Of a stretch of DNA of 64,000 nucleotides, positions 40,060-49,952 are shown in pieces (position 1 is the stretch's first letter; every line of letters starts with the position of its first letter). Made by a program: the position numbers and the translations under genes. The DNA comes from Prorocentrum cordatum (lineage: Eukaryota > Sar > Dinophyceae > Prorocentrales > Prorocentraceae). Under the pieces are notes generated by a model. That model did not search any database and was not told the origin of the DNA. It saw nothing but the letters and a program-made list of their open reading frames with translations. The stretch covers positions 43,501 to 107,500 of the forward strand of contig CAUYUJ010021050.1 in assembly GCA_963575745.1 (NCBI GenBank), read 5' to 3'.

Positions 40060-40090
40060 GAGGGGGGGGGGTCGAACCCCCCCCCTACTT
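40060..40090. repeat. G8-TYGAA-C9 palindrome, first of a set
   Basis: A G run, TCGAA, then a C run form a perfect palindrome with homopolymer arms. Similar pairs are at 40,836-40,862 and 40,970-40,995. Confidence 0.85.
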
Positions 40091-40224
40091 CTCCTCTCTC
40101 CCTCTCCTCGGCTGGCGGCGGCGGCAGCGGCGGGGACAACGATTTCCTTCTCTGGGCCTGCGCCGGCGCCTGCGCCGGGGCCTGCTGCGGCGGGCGGCGG
40201 CGGCGGGGAGCGTCGACGAGGACG

Positions 40225-40792
40225 ACGGTGATGGTGATGGTTGTGGATGGTGGTGGTGGTGGTGGTGGTGGTGGCGGTGGTGGTGGTGGTGTTGTGGTGG
40301 TTATAGTGGTGGTGGTGTGGTGGTTTGTGGTGGTGGTTGTGGTGTGGTGGTGGTGGTGGTGGTGGTGGTGGTGGTGTGGTGGTGTGGTTGTGGTGGTGTG
40401 GGTGGTTGGGGTGGTGGTTTGGTGGTGTGTTGGTTTGTGGTGGTGGTGGGTTGTGGTGGTGGTGTTGGTTTGTGGAGGTGGTGCTGGTGGTGGTGGTGGT
40501 GGCGGTTGTGGTGGTGGTGGTGTGTGGTGGTTTGTGATGGTGGTGGTGGTGGTGGGTTGTGCTACTGGTAGTGGTGGTGGTTGTGGCGGTGGTGGTGGTG
40601 GTGGTGGCGGTGGTGGTGGTAGTGGTGGTGGGTTTTTGTGTCTGTGGTGGTGGTGGTGAGTTGTGGTGGTGGTGGTGGTTGTGGTGGTGGTGGTGGCTGT
40701 GGTGGTTGTGGTGGTGATTGTGTGGTGGGTGGTGGTGGTGATGGTGGGTGAGGCGATGGTGGTGGTGGTGGTGGTAGTTGTGGTCGCTCGTC
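40225..40792. repeat. (GGT)n array
   Basis: GGTGGT with TGT and TGG offsets over about 565 bases. Val/Gly/Trp frames on plus and His/Thr/Pro on minus are by-products. Confidence 0.97.
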
Positions 40793-41194
40793 CCCGTGCT
40801 GGCCGGCCGCCAGCGCCGGGCGCCGGCGCCAGGGGGGGGGTTGAACCCCCCCCCCCCCTTCGGCGCCCAGGGGGGGGGGAACCCCCTCCCCCCCCCCCTG
40901 GGCTGCCTTTGGTCATCGTCGTTGCGTCCCGCCGTCGGCGCTGCTTGCGGCCGCTGGCGCCGGCGACGAGGGGGGGGGTCCCAACCCCCCTCCGTTTTTT
41001 TGGGAGGGGGGGGGAGGGTTTCGGGAGGGGGGGGTCTGGGGGGAGTGGGGTCCCCCTTGTTTTGATCGATGGCGCCGAGTGTTGGGGGGGGGGCCACCGT
41101 CTGGTTCGAAACGCGCCGCCGAATGTTCCCAAGGCAAGCGCCCGTGAAACGCGTTTTCGCAAACATGCAATGGTGATATTATGGGTGTGGCCTC

Positions 41195-41342
41195 TTGGGG
41201 CCACATGAGGGTAATGTTGTTGTTTTTTTGGTGTTTAGCTCGAGCCATCTTAGGCTCTCTTCGGGACCCGCCTGGGGTTATCTTGAAGGCCATCGATCAA
41301 CGAAGGGGGCGGCGCTTATTTCGACTCCCCTTTCGGGGCCTT
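41195..41342. repeat. GGCCTCTTGGG array, left half of a split locus
   Basis: Degenerate units (GTGGCCTCTTGGGG, GAGCCATCTTAGGCTCTC) lead up to the insertion point of the retroelement. The array resumes at 45,822. Confidence 0.65.
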
Positions 41343-41355
41343 CAAACCGTATTGC

Positions 41356-41392
41356 TCCGTAGCCATTTTAGCTCAAGCCATTTTGGCTCAAG
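41356..41392 (+). other. tandem dinoflagellate spliced-leader relics
   Basis: 41,356-41,377 matches the 22-nt DinoSL with one difference (A for G at position 15). 41,378-41,392 is CCATTTTGGCTCAAG, exactly the part of DinoSL that follows its internal CCGTAG. A new leader spliced onto that internal AG gives this arrangement, so two trans-splicing and retroposition rounds are recorded. Confidence 0.93.
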
Positions 41393-41537
41393 TAAAACAT
41401 TTCCTCGAGGTGGTGCAGGACCAGTTTCTGACGGCCCCCACAGACGGCCGCTCCCAGGCCAGGGGGCTGTCTGTCATACTCCTTTCCCTTGCGCTGCGAA
41501 TCGCAACCGCAGATTGTTCGATCACCATTCCACAACC

Positions 41538-42794
41538 ATGGCCGGCGGCAGGCCGAGGCAATGGGTGGTATGCAAGAATTGCTCTCGCAGCTGGGTATTT
41601 ATCGATGCTGGCATGCGCCAGTGCAAGTATTGTGGGGCCAACTTTCAGCCGCCAAATGGTTGGCCACCAAGGAAGGGAAAAGGGAATGATCAAGGAGAAG
41701 CTGGAAGTGCGTCGTCATTCCAACATGCAGCAGGAGCGAAGCAATCATATTTGTTCAAGTACTGTCACAATCGGTATGGAGGCGCCACCCCTCCATCCAA
41801 GTCGCCGCCTCAGCCAGAAGGAGATGGAGATGACGAGCAACAGCAAGCAACCACAACTGTGGTGGCGGATAGAATACACAGCCAGATCGAGTCTCTTGAG
41901 AAGTACATCGCCTACGCCAGCTCAGTCACAGAGGATCTCGCCCCTGGTCATGAGCAGAGTCTTGCAGCATCCAGACAGAAGCTTACGCAGCTCAAGGAGC
42001 AGGCCGCGGTACACCTGCCCCATCACAATCAAGTGCATCGAGCGACGGTTCGCGTCAAAAGGGCACGAGACAAAGTATACAAGCTGCGCAAGCAACTGGA
42101 CGAGAACACAGAGTACATTGGGCAGATGGAATTACTACTTGAGACCATGCGAGATGACAGAGAGCAGTTACAGCAGAAGCTGGAAGAGGCTGGGAAGCAG
42201 CTCAAGACGGAGGAGGATCAGCAATCCCAGACATGGGCGACGACAGCTCGTGCACAAATTCGTGACTTCAATTCGTTCAAGCTCTCACTGGGGTCTCTGG
42301 TCGCAAAAGGCCCCTCAGGGCGCCGAGATCGCCCAAAAATTTATAGCGGCGCAGCAGTTGGCTCAAAAGTTTGAGGAGGCTGCAAATCGAGAGATGCGAG
42401 TTGATGAAGATGAGCATGGCCCCAGCCTCGAGAGAGACAGCAGCTCGAAGCATTGGAGTCAATTTTGCCAGAAGGGCAACGTGCAGCCTGGGAGGCTAAG
42501 AAGAAGGAGCTCGCCATGGCAGTGGGAACTCAGATGCCCAAGCCTGTGTGGACTCCACCAGCGCCGAGGCCGACCGTCGCCGAGCATCCAGCCGTGCCGA
42601 AGCCAGCTGGGCATCGGTTTCCTCCTGGACCAGGCGCAGGGCGAGGCTCGGGAGTGGGCAAGGGGCAGTCACCAGCACACGACGAGGGACAATATCGTGA
42701 TCGTGGGTCACGCTCACCCAGAGGCGCTGGAGGTGGCGCCGCAGAAGTTTCAGACGACGAAGCAGCTGAGGCGGCCAAGTGGTCGCCAGGGTAG
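41538..42794 (+). pseudogene. zinc-finger and coiled-coil protein of the retroelement, two frameshifts
   Basis: ATG at 41,538 follows a 145-base leader after the SL relics. Residues 9-33 read WVVCKNCSRSW...QCKYCG, a C2C2 zinc finger (C12, C15, C29, C32) with flanking Trp. About residues 105-250 are heptad-rich (KLRKQLDENTEYIGQMELLL, REQLQQKLEEAGKQL). The frame ends at 42,374, but the protein continues in the +1 frame as IAQKFIAAQQLAQKFEEAAN (from about 42,315) and returns near 42,425 to LESILPEGQRAAWEAKKKEL, ending at 42,794 after a Pro/Gly-rich tail. An intact version would be about 415-420 residues. The layout resembles ORF1-type proteins of dinoflagellate retroelements; the function is inferred as RNA or DNA binding. 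The shifts may be mutations or sequencing errors. Confidence 0.68.
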
Positions 42795-43633
42795 CCACTA
42801 TTATTCAACGCCTGCAGGGCTTTGTGAGCCAGGCGCTGATGCAGGCTCCACCAGCGCACCGCACCATGGTGGCTTCAGCCAAGACAGGTCAGATTTTTCC
42901 GACAGCGATTTTGATGTCGACCAGAGCCATTTTGATTGGGAAATTGGTGATGGTGGGGTGGCCATGCAGGAGGAAACTTGTTTTTGCTCGTCTAGGGAAT
43001 TTTCAACGCGCAGACTTGGGGAGGTTCAAACGGCCCCGGGCACAGTTTTGCTTGATCAGGAGACCACGGTTCTTGAGGGGCCCCTGGGGAACGATCGTGC
43101 TAGGGCCCCAACCTATGGCTTGGAGTTATTCTGGGCGCCAAGTGTCACGGGCCCTTTTTGCGCGTCTCGTTCCAGTCTTTTAGACCTTTGGGACGAGGGC
43201 GAGTCGTCTAGAGCGGCCAGCCTTGCGAGGGCCGCTCTAAGGGCCTACGTTCTTGAGCCACATTACATTCCCTCCGAGGGCGTACGTCTTCGGAGGAGCA
43301 TTTTGTTTGGTGAGGTAGAGTTCCCAGGGGCCCCAAAAAGCAGGAGTGCCTCGGTCGATTGGAAAGTCGCTGAAAGGCTTTCTGTCACTCATGGGGAGTT
43401 AATGGATCGCATGGTCACACGCAGCCAAGCTTCACATATGCATTATGTACTTGGGGGAGGCTTCCAAATACCGTATGAGTCTCTGGTTTCCTCTGGTTTT
43501 CAGAGGTGCAAGGGGCCCAAGTTTTGGTTTCGGAGCCGTTCTTATCAAGTCAAGATACGTCAAAGGTCATAGGTTATTACGCCGTTGAGGCCAAGCTGGC
43601 CAAGCTGGTCTCATCAGTTTCAACAGATTTTGA
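42795..43633 (+). other. retroelement interior, no recognised gene
   Basis: A frame stays open through 43,572 but shows no motif and overlaps the first ORF out of register, so it is not accepted as coding. The inverted pair CGTCTAGAGCGGCCAGCCTT / AGGGCCGCTCTAAGG lies at about 43,205-43,242. Confidence 0.45.
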
Positions 43634-44068
43634 GTGGCAGGGCAGGCGCCAATTCCTTGTGCGGGTAGGTCTACCAGCCAAGATAAACAGGCCCGAGGCT
43701 TTTTGCTCACGGCGTGCGGCTGGAGCAAGGCCGCCATCAAGCTAGCCGCCATGCAGCTTGCCGCCATCGAGGATGTGATAGACGCCACCTCGACAGTGGA
43801 CAAGTTTTCACTTGTCGCCTCTTTGGAAACATTCGGCAGGCACAACCAGATGGCCCTAGGAGCTTGGGCAGGGAAACAGCAGCATGTCACCAACCACCTG
43901 GAGTCAGTCTTCAGAGCTGGGTTTTCAGATACTGTTTCCGGGATCACTACCAAGAGGGCCAGGATGTTCCAGCGTGTCAGACAGAGAGCTGCGCTCTGGA
44001 TGCAGCCATTGCGACTTATGGGCCAGGGAGCCCGCCAAACTGTCACGTACGGTCTTTTGCTTGCTTGA
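43634..44068 (+). CDS. unrecognised retroelement ORF
   Basis: A 145-codon open frame, whose likely coding part begins near 43,690 (ARGFLLTACGWSKAAIKLAA) and continues through QLAAIEDVIDATSTVDKFSL and LETFGRHNQMALGAWAGK. Composition is soluble and helical. An overlapping frame just upstream (KVIGYYAVEAKLAKLVSSVS) could be its N-terminal part after a frameshift. No family recognised. It lies between the zinc-finger ORF and the next ORF inside the retroelement. Confidence 0.38.
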   Translation: MAGQAPIPCAGRSTSQDKQARGFLLTACGWSKAAIKLAAMQLAAIEDVIDATSTVDKFSLVASLETFGRHNQMALGAWAGKQQHVTNHLESVFRAGFSDTVSGITTKRARMFQRVRQRAALWMQPLRLMGQGARQTVTYGLLLA

Positions 44069-44077
44069 GCTTTTGCC

Positions 44078-44431
44078 TTGAGTATTGAAGTTTGGTCTAA
44101 CCCTGATTTGGAGCCACTCATAGCAGAATATCAGGTCATTGGGCCAGGGTGTAAAGGCAAAAGCAGATCATTCACGTTCGCCCTTAATGAGTACAAAGCA
44201 GACCAGCGGGCCCTAGTGCATGTGGTGCGCTGGGCTCAGGAAGTTTTGGCTGCGGGGTTTGGCAAATTGGGAATCGTGGGGCACCAGGGTTTCAGTTTGC
44301 CAAACAATCATTCTGGGAGTGTATTGTGTACTGCTCCGGGCTCAAACGCCATCAAGTTCGAGGACCTGTTGCAGCGGCGACGCGCGCCCTGGGCAGGAAT
44401 GCAGTGGCATTTCAAGGACAGCCCGTGCTGA
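44078..44431 (+). CDS. unrecognised retroelement ORF
   Basis: 117 codons in the same frame as the preceding ORF, nine bases after its stop: IEVWSNPDLEPLIAEYQVIG, KSRSFTFALNEYKADQRALV, WAQEVLAAGFGKLGIVGHQG. Balanced composition suggests real protein ancestry. It ends with a stop at 44,431, while a +2-shifted frame carries on (next entry), so the two may be one broken reading frame. No motif recognised. Confidence 0.4.
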   Translation: MSIEVWSNPDLEPLIAEYQVIGPGCKGKSRSFTFALNEYKADQRALVHVVRWAQEVLAAGFGKLGIVGHQGFSLPNNHSGSVLCTAPGSNAIKFEDLLQRRRAPWAGMQWHFKDSPC

Positions 44432-45090
44432 AATCGCACGAGTGCAAGCTGTTCTCGCTCGATTATGTTTCGCCTAAGCCGCTGGAGTACGGGCTCCAGG
44501 ATGCGTGCGCCAGGACTTGGGAAACAAATGCTGTTAAGTTTGTCAGACGCATTCAGGAGGCCCCCAGGAAGCGTCTTGACCTGGCCCTGAGGATTTTGAG
44601 CTCCTCTGGAAGGAAAGAAATCTCCGATTATCAGGCGGCCCTCCCGAGGGATGTCTTGTGTCAGGCTTACTGGGCCACTAGTGGGGTGACCTATGCAGGA
44701 TATGCCATTGAGGACTTCCGACTATTGGGTGCACGAGCAGGAGACACGCTTGAGCCAGAGTCGCACTGCTGCAAGTCGGAGGAGGCTGGGGCCCGCAGGA
44801 ATGAGCTACTAGACATTGATCTTTCAGCCAATTGTATAGACCACGATGAACACTATCTAGTAGGTTTGGTAGGCATCATACCACACCTTGACGCGGATCC
44901 AGATGGATCCCCTCCTCCTGCTAGAGGGGGCGTTGTTTGCGGTAAGGCTTGTTGTTTCTTTAACTTGTTGCCTGATGATTTTCTGGGGCTTCCATGGGCT
45001 GGCGGCTTATGTTCCAGATCTGGGCTCAAGTGCCTGCCTTGGGCTGCCAGGGCCGTCTCTGGACTTTCTCGGATGCGGGGCTTGAGGTAG
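44420..45090 (+). CDS. unrecognised retroelement ORF, possible continuation
   Basis: An open frame through 45,090 whose protein-like part runs from about 44,425 to 44,910: SHECKLFSLDYVSPKPLEYG, RTWETNAVKFVRRIQEAPRK, LDLALRILSSSGRKEISDYQ, AYWATSGVTYAGYAIEDFRL. The last 60 codons are Cys/Leu/Pro-rich and may be 3' non-coding. No endonuclease, RT or RNase H motif is visible. Confidence 0.4.
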
Positions 45091-45807
45091 CCCTTTCAGG
45101 CCCTGTATGTTCCCTTCTGCCGCTAATTCCATCAGGCGGCTGTGTATCCAGGATTGGTTGTCGCGTTTTCAGATTCAGCATTGTACTCAGTCTGCAATGT
45201 CGGCCCTCCTTGCACCCGTTGACGGTTGGTCGACGTCGGCTTCAATTGAGGTGTGAGGAGGACGCCGCTTGCATATTTATATTCTTTCAGGATGCTAGAG
45301 GCTCTGCCTCGTCTCTCATGACTTGTTAGGGTGATATTGTCAGGCGTGATACAGCTCAAGCTATAACAGGATTGGCTAAGAGCTGTGCACTTTGGAGTGG
45401 CGTTGCGCAGGTGCTTCTTTCAGCCACTCCGTAGCGGTCTCGAGGCCGGAATGTCACTGTACCTTGGTTTCGAGCGAGTTCAGCGCCTCAGGCTTGTGCT
45501 CTACACTCGCGCTCGACATTGCAGGCGCTGTGGAGTCGGCCTGCTGGCTTTCTGTCATGGTGGGGCTCTCCTGCCACGTTTGTTTCAGAGGCCTTCTTGC
45601 GGAATGCATGGGCCACCAAAGCGTGGCCCCAGGGTCTGGCCTTCAAGAGGCTGCTCAATGGTCTACCCTCGTGGACGTGCCCTGCAGGGCACTGAGTTTT
45701 CCCTTGCATTCCTTTGGCTATAGAAGGCCTGTGCCTACATCTACAGAGGCTGGAGGCCTATGGGTTCGCCGGCGTCGGAGCGGCGCGCCTTCTGCCCATG
45801 AGTGAAA
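45091..45807. other. 3' part of the retroelement, no gene recognised
   Basis: Presumed 3' untranslated sequence. Frames are short or of unnatural composition. The right end is GAGTGAAA immediately before the target duplication; there is no long poly-A tract. Confidence 0.5.
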
Positions 45808-45821
45808 CAAACCGTATTGCT

Positions 45822-46130
45822 AGGCGCTCTTTGGGCTGCCTTGGAGCCCTTTGGGCTTCTCGTGGGGTTCGGTTGGGCCATCTTGAGGCGTCAGAAGCCC
45901 ATCGGAAACGAACAGGCTAGAAGGCAACACGCACTAAACCGTGGTTCGGTGCGAAAGGCGTTGGGCCTCTCGGGGGCGTCTTTGGGAGGCTCCATGGCCA
46001 CTTGGAGCCGTTTTGGGGCGGTGTCGGTGCATTTTGGAGGCATGTCGGAAGCTAGCTTGAGTAATATTGGAGTACGTATTTCGTTCGGTATTGCAGGCCA
46101 TCTGGGACCAACGTGCCGCCATTCTGGAGA
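45822..46130. repeat. GGCCTCTTGGG array, right half of a split locus
   Basis: CTCTTTGGGCTGCCTTGGAG and GGCCACTTGGAGCCG units continue the array interrupted at 41,342. Internal similarity to 4,870-4,960 (GAAGGCAACA...). Confidence 0.65.
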
Positions 46131-46384
46131 TTCTTGTGGCTTCCAGACCCAAGGAGTGGGGTTAGGGGGGGATGTAAAACTCTCCAAGAAGAGGAAACAG
46201 GTTTTCAGAACTAGTGCCTTGAACCACCTTTTGCCCAGAGAGCTGGTGGGATTACTATTACCCTGCATGGTGCAGACGTCACTGACGTGAGTACCCCTAT
46301 TTATGCAAGTGTGTCAACTGTCCATTCCGTAAGGCGCAGGAGTAGTACAAGAAGAGGTTGCCTTGCCCGCCGAACATGCGTGTT

Positions 46385-47625
46385 GCCAACATGCGGTTGT
46401 TTCATTATCTCCCCCTCGCGTTCCCATCCTTGTCCGTCTCTTTCTCGCATCCCTTCTCTTCCTCCTCGCCTTTTCCTCCCACTCCCCCGCCCCTTTCTTG
46501 TCCCTTCATGTTCATCCTCGCCAGCTCGGGGTGGGCGGGCCTGGCTTACCGCACTTCAGGCGGAGCGCCCCGTTGTTTTATTCTCTGCACCTGGCGCCCC
46601 CTCCAGTCATTCACGCCCCTTTGTCGTTGGTCCTCGTCCTCTTCCTCTTCTTCCCCCCTCCCCTCGTCATCGCTCCGCCGCCTCCTTTCCCTTCCTCCCC
46701 TTCTCTCCCTCCTGGCATCCTCGTCTCTTCTCCGTGTGCTGCTGCTCTACCCCTGCTGCTGATCCTTGCTCCCTCTCTCCTCACTTTATCATTCCGCTTC
46801 TCTTCGTACCTCCTCTCCTGCCCGTCTCCCTCGACTTCCTCTCTTATCTCCCCGTCCTCCTTGTGATGATTGTCCTCATCGTCCTTTCCTTCCTCATATC
46901 TGCCCCCACTCCTATCCATCACCCTCTCGCTAACCCCCCTCCTCCTCCTCCTTCCTTTTTCTCCTCGTGCCTTTCCTCTGCCGCTTGCGCCCCTGAGCCA
47001 GATTCGAGTTTTTCAATCCCGTCGGCGTTTGCACCTTGGTGCGCAGTGCCCCGCTCCGTCTTCTCCGTCTTCCCCGCTCCCCTCGCCTCCCACTCGTGCG
47101 GCCGCCCCAGCTCGCCACCTCCCACTTCCGCCCCCCCCCCACCCTGCCGCAACCCCCTTCCCTGGGCTCCCGGATGGCGTCGTCCTCGCTTTCGTCGGCC
47201 TCCTCCTCCCCCCTCTTGTTCCCCCTCCGCTCCTCCCGACCGTCGCTGTCCTCCCCCTCTCCCTCCCTTGGGCTGGACGAAAGGGGGGGATTGGGAAAGG
47301 GGGGGGTACGAAATTTGCTGCATGCAGCTGGTTTCGGCCTCACCGAGGGGCCCATTCCTCGATACATAGCCGCCTCTGGCGCTGGGAGGCGCCGGGAAAA
47401 TCAGCCACGTGAGCTGATTCTCAAATCCCCCCTTTGCTATCCCCCCCTTGCGCCCGACCCGATTCCCTCCCCGCCCGCGCTCCCCTCTCCCCCTGTCCCT
47501 CCCCGAACGCTCGTCTCGCCCCGCACTCTGGGCCGTCGCCGCGTGGGAGAAACCCTGTGGAACCTCCCCTCCCCGCCGCCCGTCGCCCTCCCCGTCCCCC
47601 CCCCCCGTCGGAGGAAGGTGTTCGG
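46385..47625. other. pyrimidine-rich stretch without recognised gene
   Basis: The plus strand is dominated by C and T (CTCCTC, CCCCTCCC) to about 47,250 and again to 47,610. Long plus frames rich in Ser/Pro/Leu arise from this composition and are not supported. Confidence 0.55.
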
Positions 47626-47626
47626 T

Positions 47627-47815
47627 GACAGATCATGGGAGCCTAGCATCCCCTCGCAATACCGTCCTTAGCGTCGATTCGCGTCTGTAATCGGTGAGGT
47701 AGCGCCGATTTAGCGTCGGTCAGCGTCGATTCAGCGTCGAATTCGCGTCAGTGGGCGTCGATTCGCAAGAGCCGACACAATGGTATGGGAGGTCCCCATG
47801 AGTTACCACCGAAAG
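47627..47815. mobile_element. TIR family 9 element (AGCGTCGATT units), copy 1
   Basis: GGTGACAGATCATGGGAGCC at the left and GGTCCCCATGAGTTACCACC at the right are inverted. Inside, AGCGTCGATT-type 10-base units repeat about eight times, ending GATTCGCAAGAGCCGACA. Copy 2 is at 63,646-63,866. Confidence 0.78.
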
Positions 47816-48880
47816 CGAGAGACGACACCAGCACCACCAGGTGGGCAGCCTCCACCGAGGAGGTCCACGATGCCCCCCTCTGAGCCAGAGGATTGCACCA
47901 AGCCGCCAGGGAGGTCTCTCTCTCTGGCACCTCGCGCCGGTGCTGGTGGTGCCGCCGTTCCCTGCCTGCCCCGCCCCGGCCAATCAACGGGGACCGATGC
48001 CACTGCGTCCTCCCAGACCCCCTCGCAGGATGCGTCCCGACCAGGATTTCGAGGCCAATCCGGCGATGGCGGCGAGGGCTCCCCAGGAGGTCCCTGATGG
48101 AACTCGCCCCGCCACCCCCCCCCCCTCCGCCGCCGCCGCCAGGGCCGAATCTGGCACAGACCCCTTCAATTCCGTTTAATCTGGCCTGATCCTGAGACCA
48201 CTTGGGCGTGTGGTCCGAACGAGGTATAACATCGAGGTCGGTTCATGGAGGGTACCCTAATGTTCTTTGTGTTTGTTGGGTGCTCTTGTGCATTCTGGGG
48301 GAAGGTACCCTTGAGTGATCAGATGGGTTGGTGTGTTCTGTCTTGCGGAGGGTCTCATATTCTTGAAGGATGTTCGTCTGTCCTAGGTCTGACCGTAGTC
48401 CGCTCAACGGGCCCTCAAGCGGGTGCCGAAGCCCCTGGTCGTTCTCGCGAAGACATCCCAGGTGTCGCCTCCCATGTTGGCGGGCCCTCTTTCAAGAGCC
48501 CCGCTCCTGCAGAAGGACGATGACCCAATAGATACACAGCCCCTTTTCCACGCGATACGACTACTTGCATGAACGCTCCATACAAGACAACACATCGCCA
48601 GATGTGCACGATCTGCGCTGCCCTCCTCTCCTCCCGCGAAAGCCCCGGCCTTGCAGCAAAAACTGTACAACACGTCCGGCCCAGGTGATCTTTTCCTTGT
48701 TCATTGCTTTGCCGATCGGCGCGGGCCCTCGTACACCCCCTCCCCAACCCCATGAAGTAGATTTTGGCTTTTTCTGGCGCCTGTTTTGAGCAGGTGCAGT
48801 CCCTTCCCCACAGGACGCACTGCTGCAAACAGTCGCACTAAGCAGAGGTCCGAAGCTAGACCCCCCCCTTCCGCCCAATG
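47816..48880. other. unassigned stretch with a family 14 repeat
   Basis: 48,205-48,395 resembles 12,640-12,830. The rest is GC-rich without recognised genes. Confidence 0.45.
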
Positions 48881-49052
48881 TCGAAACGCCGAATAAAAAA
48901 AAGCGCTCACCAGCGCGGCGCCGACACGCTGAACCTGCCCATCGAGAGTTCCGCCTCGGCCCTCGTCGCCGCGCTGAGCGCGCGCTGCTCGGCGCGCGGC
49001 GCGGCGCGACCCGTGCTGCCTCGGGGTGGGCCCAGTTCGGTCCAATCGATCT

Positions 49053-49328
49053 GATCCTCCTCCTCCTCCTCCCCCTCCTCTCCGTACCTCCTCCTCCTCC
49101 TCGTACCTCAACTTCCTCCTCGTGCCTCCTCCTCCTTTTCCTCGTTCTCCTCCCCTCCTCCTCCTCTTCCTCCTCCCTCCTCCTCCCTCCTCCTCCCCTA
49201 TCCTTCTCCTCCTCCTCCGCCTCCTCATCCTCCTCCTCATCGTACCTCCTCCTCCTCCTCCGCGTACCTCCTCCTCCTCCTCCTCCTCCTCCTCCTCCTC
49301 CTTGTACCTCCTCGTTCCCCCTCCTCCT
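49053..49328. repeat. (TCC)n array with CGTACC and TGTACC spacers
   Basis: CTCCTC runs separated by CGTACCTC or TGTACCTC at irregular 30-60-base intervals. Confidence 0.94.
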
Positions 49329-49674
49329 CGCGGGGCAGCAGGGGGCGCTTCGTGGGCCGGGAGGCCCACGCCTCCTTGAGGCTTCTCGGAGGTATGTTGG
49401 ACCGTTTTGGGGCCATCTTTGGCGTGTTGGAGTCTTGGCGTTTTGGGCGTTTTGGGCGATATTCTCCTGGGAGTCGACGATGAATTGTGTCTGTGTGTTT
49501 CTTCCCCTCCTGACCTCTCTCTCTGCCGCAAAGGAAGAAACGAGATCACAAACCGAACACGGTCCCCTCGCCATCGCCAATGACACCGCCCCCCTTGCGC
49601 CCCAGGGTCCTCCCTGTCTGGCAGCGCGCGCAGGGGGCTACTCCAAATCCCTTATTTCATCGACCCTCCCCTAA

Positions 49675-49835
49675 AAAAACGGACCCCCCTCCAAATGCGA
49701 CCTGATATTCTGGACCCCCCTCTTCGACGGGGCGCCTGGATAAGCCGGACCCCCTAAGCTCCAATCCAAAGAAAGCGCCCTAATATACTGGACCCACCCA
49801 GTCGCAAAAGAGGCGCCTTGAAATCCGGACCAGGT
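49675..49835. repeat. degenerate 32-40-bp repeats around CTGGACCCCC
   Basis: CGGACCCCCC, CTGGACCCCCC, CCGGACCCCCT, CTGGACCCACC and CCGGACCAGG occur at about 49,680, 49,711, 49,746, 49,786 and 49,823. Confidence 0.55.
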
Positions 49836-49952
49836 GGACGATTCATAATGGATTTGGAGTAAGCATCTGGGGACCCAGTTAGAAATTTCTGGGAGTCTTT
49901 TGAAGCTCCCTGAGCCCGTCTTGGGGCTCTCCTGGGCCCAACAGAGTCGCGC

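Larger units (their letters stand above)
41343..45821 (+). mobile_element. spliced-leader-headed retroelement with 14-bp TSD
   Basis: The 14 bases CAAACCGTATTGCT occur perfectly at 41,343-41,356 and 45,808-45,821 and bound about 4.45 kb. The inserted DNA starts exactly with the DinoSL sequence (its first T shared with the duplication) and ends ...GTGAAA. The flanks are halves of one GGCCTCTTGGG array. This is what reverse transcription of a trans-spliced mRNA followed by target-primed integration would leave. It carries a zinc-finger/coiled-coil ORF and unrecognised downstream frames but no visible RT, so it probably used enzymes in trans. Confidence 0.88.

Noticed and set aside
40030-40095. 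tRNA-like GTTCGAACC segment
   Set aside because: It is the centre of a G-run/C-run palindrome; no cloverleaf can be drawn.
39850-41204. 430-codon His/Thr/Pro minus frames
   Set aside because: Artefacts of the GGT array and C/G runs.
41383-43572. 729-codon plus frame inside the retroelement
   Set aside because: It overlaps the zinc-finger ORF out of register for most of its first third. Only about 110 bases of it (42,315-42,425) are credible, as part of the frameshifted ORF.
46287-47671. Ser/Pro/Leu-rich plus frames of 130-360 codons
   Set aside because: They result from pyrimidine-rich DNA; several registers are open at once.
47781-48097. 105-codon plus frame starting in TIR family 9
   Set aside because: Pro/Ser/Gly-rich with no motif; starts inside a mobile element.
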